Below are positions 34,378-38,657 of a stretch of DNA of 38,657 nt, one piece after another. A program made the translations under genes and the position numbers. The DNA is from Echinococcus granulosus (Eukaryota > Platyhelminthes > Cestoda > Cyclophyllidea > Taeniidae), in contig NW_020170479.1 in NCBI RefSeq assembly GCF_000524195.1, forward strand, positions 194,815 through 233,471. The letters run 5' to 3'. The notes beneath the pieces are model-generated. The model was not told the DNA's origin, made no database searches, and worked only from the letters and a program-made list of their open reading frames with translations. Within the stretch, counting starts at the first letter, position 1; each line of letters starts with the position of its first letter.

Positions 34378-36880
34378 GTAATTAGGACAAAATTAATTTG
34401 AATTAAGTACTGACCTAGTTTACAATCAGAAGTCCATGGGAAATTTGGCCCCCACCGCGCCTGTATTTTACTGCACTTTTGTCCCTCGTTTTGACTATTC
34501 ATCACAATCTTTCAATTTTAAGCCTCCTTCCAGTCGCTTTTTCGCTTTTCGCTGTTTTATGAATGGCTCTATTTAAAGTTTGCAGAATCATGACAAAAAA
34601 GCACAGGCTACCCAAAATTGTAGAGTGGAAGTTTGATCTTATAGCTATAGAAATACAGTCCTGAAAATCTTTTATACCTTCTGAAATAAAATGCTGTGCT
34701 GTCAGTCGCATCAATCCTAACACGGTGTCAAAGAAGCTTCACATATGAAACTGGTAAATGCGCATTGATCTACATCGTACTATCACCGCCTTGGCAATTG
34801 CCATAAAACCTGTTAACTGTTGACTGAATTCGAAGCACCTTTCACGTTTCGAAAGTGAGATAAGTGCTAGGTTTTTTTGCCTTTAGGCCTGTGCATCAGT
34901 ATTCTGTCGCAATAGAAACACCCATCTATAGCCGTGACTTTTCATGAAAAGTACAAATGGGTGTAGCGAGGATTACATCTAATAATGACTGAATACCGCC
35001 ATCTTTTGAAGCCACTCTCACAGGGTCACATAAAACCAACACATGCCGAGGAGGGGTCACAGGGATCTTGGAAAAAGGCTATCCCCGGTAATATTAGAAG
35101 GAAGCTTTGTAGTTTGTAATTACTGACTGTCGTTTACCACCGCTCATTATGAGCTAATTTGATCAAGTCCTAGATGGCTAATTTAATGAATGATGGTAGG
35201 AAGAAGTGATTGGGAATACGTTTTTAAAAGGAGAGTTATAGAAGGAAAGCATGATAAAATATAAAATTTAAACATACGAGAAAGAATTAAGATAAAAGAA
35301 TGTAGGACAGATGGATTGAGAGAGGGATGGGTACTATTTCATTTGGTCACTGCCAAGGCTGATAGCAAGCAATTCCAAACTGGATGTTGATTTTGATGAG
35401 ATTAGGACTGTCAATTTAGATTACCTTACCCAGCCTCCACTTTTGTTCCTTTCTCGCTTCTACTTTTCTCATTCTAATGACTTTAGGGGCAGCAGGGCTC
35501 ATCATTAGTAGGGTGAGATCAAGAGGCCCTTGAAGGACTATTGGATTGCCCCACCCTACTTTGGAAATTTTTCGAAAAATTGCATCAGAGGAGATGAGCA
35601 CAGTCGAACCAGAGTAAAGGCTATAACCCACCTTCACACCTTGCCACTCTCTTATTATTATCATTTTGTTTTCTTCTCCGACATTTACTTTGTGAAATAA
35701 GATCTCAAACAAAGTACCTCTACCCTTATCTCGAATGTCTACCTACAGTCCTGTAATTACGTATTCTGACGCCAATAACTCAACATGAGAAATGAATTGG
35801 CTCACACTTTACATATATTTGAGAAATCGCGGCATTTCTTAAATCCTCTCTTTGCATGGAGCAGTTAAGGCTGTGTTAATTACGCCTTCTTTCGCATTTT
35901 CAGTTTATTTTATGCATTGAAGTACATGTGGATGGTCATAAATGACTCTTAGATATTTTCCAGTTGAATTTAATCATTAAATAAAGAATTGTGCTGTTTA
36001 AAACTAATATTCGAGTGATGTTTACAGTTAACAGTGCCCAATTATTCGCACAATCCCTCCTGCGTTCGCCTTGCTCCTCATGTCATCGTTTTTCGATTAA
36101 GAGTGAGACCAATCAGTGTGGCCTTACGCGAGATCGATGCAAACGGCACGCTGGAAGCGGCACCGACAATAAGTAGCCTCCTTATAACAAACAAAAAACC
36201 CCTTTTCCACTGTGAAAGCAGTCCACGACTCCGGCACAATAACAGGCTAGTAGTATTCATTTGAGGGTAGATAACACCAGAAGCCGCGTGTAAGTGGTGC
36301 AAGGTCAATCCGATTAAATTTGCCAGGTAAGCAATCACGTACTGTAAGTTTACTGCAAATAAACCGAATTCAAGGCATGGCACTTACTGGTGGTAAATAT
36401 TTTGGGTGTCCCTAGTCATGTTGGAATAAGCCGAATATTATAAAGAAATTCGTTGCACAATGTCGACCATCTACTAAAAACAAGTTTTCCTGTCACAAAA
36501 AATGTCTTGAGATATAAAAATTACGTTATGTTAGTAGATTAGTAAGTGTTTGTTGTTTTAATGCAACCAAAGATATCTTCTCTGGTTGTATATTTATCTA
36601 AAGATGGCATATCCGGTTTCAACCCTCATCTTGGCCCCATTATGTTCCGCTTTACGATTGCTGTTAACACTGAAGATTCATAGTCCATATTACCAGTAGT
36701 TTCCTTACCTAGTCAACAAACTCGACTCATCGCACAAATGCCAAATTCTTGAAGGACTGCTTTAATAAAAGCTTATTCACTAATGTGAGCAAAAGTTTTT
36801 TTGTCGTTAAAATGCATGCATATTGCTGTAGACCTCGATGCAATGGGTCATTCCCAATGGCTTAGGGAAACCTACAATAT

Positions 36881-37114
36881 GTGCACGATTGTACTGCTAC
36901 TCCAACCCTCATTGTGGTACTCTCCACCACTTTCCTCCTACTTTTAACTCACGTATGCACTGGAGATTATGGTGCTAGGAACTTGGCCATAGGTCTACTG
37001 AGGGTCGTGCTAAACGTGGACGATGCAACAACCTGTTTACACTTGCATCAACTGAGAAAGGAAAGTCGTCCAACTTACTCGGTAAAAGCACACTCCATTC
37101 TGTTCATTAACTGA
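36881..37114 (+). other. small open frame with signal-peptide-like start, not recognised
   Basis: A 77-codon frame. It begins MHDCTATPTLIVVLSTTFLL and continues LLTHVCTG, a hydrophobic run with a possible cleavage site after CTG or so. The rest has no recognised motif. It could be a first exon of a secreted protein or a chance frame. Confidence 0.15.
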
Positions 37115-37339
37115 TAACACCGAACTGCAATGACTATCCATTTCTTCTCCTTCTTCACGTTAAGTCACGTCACTTCACTTCTCGTCGATGTATCTATCAA
37201 AAGTGCATTTCCGCATTGTTCGGTTACTGAGTTGTCACACGAAACGACTATTGCATTGCAAAGTTGAACGAAAGAATGAACACTTCGTAGATAATTCCAC
37301 TACGCTCCACCACAAACCTGGCTGCACGCACATCTTATT

Positions 37340-37465
37340 CTTCTCTCCCTTCCTCCTCCCCTCATCGTTGCTAGCATCACCACTACTATTATTATTTTCT
37401 TCTGCCCCATCCTTCTCTTCTTCCTCTTCCTCCTTGTCTTCCTCTTCTCCTTCCCGCTGTTCTAC
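37340..37465. repeat. pyrimidine-rich CTT/CCT low-complexity block
   Basis: Imperfect TCTTCC, CTCCTT and ATT triplet-like units. The apparent Ser-rich frame on the plus strand is a consequence. Confidence 0.6.
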
Positions 37466-38657
37466 ATAAAAGAGCTAGGATTTAGTGAATCAGTGGGATG
37501 CAAACCCTTTTATTTCAAGATAATACGACGCAAGACCGAGTATATAGCAGCCCATAGCTTATACCACATTAACACAGTGTGCAAAATTTAGTCGTCAAAT
37601 GCTATGTGCTCAAAGTTGGAAGGGAGACTGGCTGATTCCCGTCCTCATCCTCCACATTGCTAATTGTCTTCTTTTCTTTTCACCAATCAATCATATCTGA
37701 AATAGCTAAAAACAAATGTTGCAGAAATGTAATAGGTAAGTGGTTATTTTTTCCTTCTTTTAGTAAAAGGATTGCTAAAGTTTAATGCTGACGGCATCAA
37801 CCAGTACAGATTTTTAAGTAGCTTTCTGAAAGTTTTTTGTTTTTCTGTGAGAAGCACCAGAAACCTGTTTTCTGTTCCGTTGTATTTTGATCCTCCCATA
37901 GCCATCGCGAGTACAGCTAGAATGTAACAAATTATTAAGTAATCTGTCAACAGTAGTGAGGCCAGTTGTGGGACCAGATGGCAAGACATAACACGTATGT
38001 GAGCTGTCAAAGTGAATATGAAAATTGATATTCTCGACGGCCTTGGAAATGGAAGTAGAGGAGTTTTTGGTTGGTTTTGGAGATAATCTGCCGAATGCAT
38101 GTAATTAGAAAAAAAAACGAACGTGTATTCTTCTTAACTTTTTGTCCTTTGAATGGAATATTTTGACCAAATAACGATTCTCTTCATCGTCTTCTGATTC
38201 TGATTTCACAGAAATACGGAAATATATGTTCGAAATATTTTCTTTCCATCGTCCGAATCCCCTTTTAAAACTCTTCATGCTGCAATTATTTTTTAACCGT
38301 AATTCCCCTACAGAATAGAAATTTAAAATAAGTTGTTTAAAAAGTTTAACACTTCCATTAACAGGATCTATTTTAGAAGCACATCAGCCACCACATCTCA
38401 GTTGTTTTATTGCTCTCACATCAAACTTGTTTTACAACTGGAAATAGGTAATAATTCTCAAACCATGAACAATCAACTTCTTCTACATTCCTCGTGAATT
38501 CAGTCGCTCCGATAGCGAAAAGATTTTGTGCAACTTGTTAGATTGCAATACTTTGACTGTTTGACTGCTCGTTTTGGTTTCTCGGGAACTTAAAACTCCA
38601 CCTTTGTACTTCCGCCAAATGTTATGGACTCTGGACCTTGCCAGTATTACTTAATGC

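Larger units (their letters stand above)
34378..38657. other. intergenic, no gene recognised
   Basis: It contains a pyrimidine-rich block (37340-37465) and three unclassified frames: 35416-35712 minus; 36881-37114 plus, with a hydrophobic N-terminus; and 37744-38100 minus, 118 codons with one hydrophobic segment and a Lys/Arg-rich end. None matches a family I know. Confidence 0.45.

Noticed and set aside
1..38657. CRISPR arrays, operons, prophage or other prokaryotic systems
   Set aside because: Spliced genes with anillin and mitoribosomal homology show this is nuclear eukaryotic DNA; no regularly spaced repeats were seen.

Overview
This is a eukaryotic window, most likely from a flatworm and probably a tapeworm. 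Supporting signs are intron-rich genes, introns as short as 39-41 nt at the 5' end of a gene and longer ones towards its 3' end, moderate GC, and a dispersed ~200 bp LTR family that recalls the TRIM elements described in taeniid tapeworms. The taeniid assignment is inference. The window also has two 100-N assembly gaps.

Left part (1-12000), all genes on the minus strand. Positions 371-8748 hold most of an anillin gene, the cytokinesis scaffold. I rebuilt 13 exons whose splice phases all agree; together they code 871 residues. They cover a WEDD motif like that in the vertebrate myosin-binding region, a Pro/Ser-rich middle, and the anillin homology domain with its C2-like part. The last exon ends at GFL, just where the C-terminal PH domain should begin, so the PH exons lie beyond the left edge. 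The extreme N-terminus is unresolved. Upstream, at 9903-11855, is a three-exon gene for mitochondrial large-subunit ribosomal protein mL64 (GADD45GIP1/CRIF1). Its second intron has a GC-AG boundary. A young solo LTR (9564-9761, flanked by the 4-bp duplication CCAC) lies between the two genes.

Right part (12000-38657). I recognise no conserved protein-coding gene here. It holds five more copies of the LTR family: 12589 into a gap, 17234-17434, 18112-18306, 21250-21420 and 34205-34377. They vary in age and orientation. There is also a GA/GAA microsatellite containing the second gap, and simple repeats. The remaining open frames are about as long as chance would give and carry no recognised motif.

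The two genes have unrelated jobs (contractile-ring assembly and mitochondrial translation). They are co-oriented, with about 0.8 kb between the mL64 stop and the first possible anillin exon. The most distinctive features are the LTR family, the run of phase-0 mini-exons at the anillin 5' end, and the GC-AG intron.
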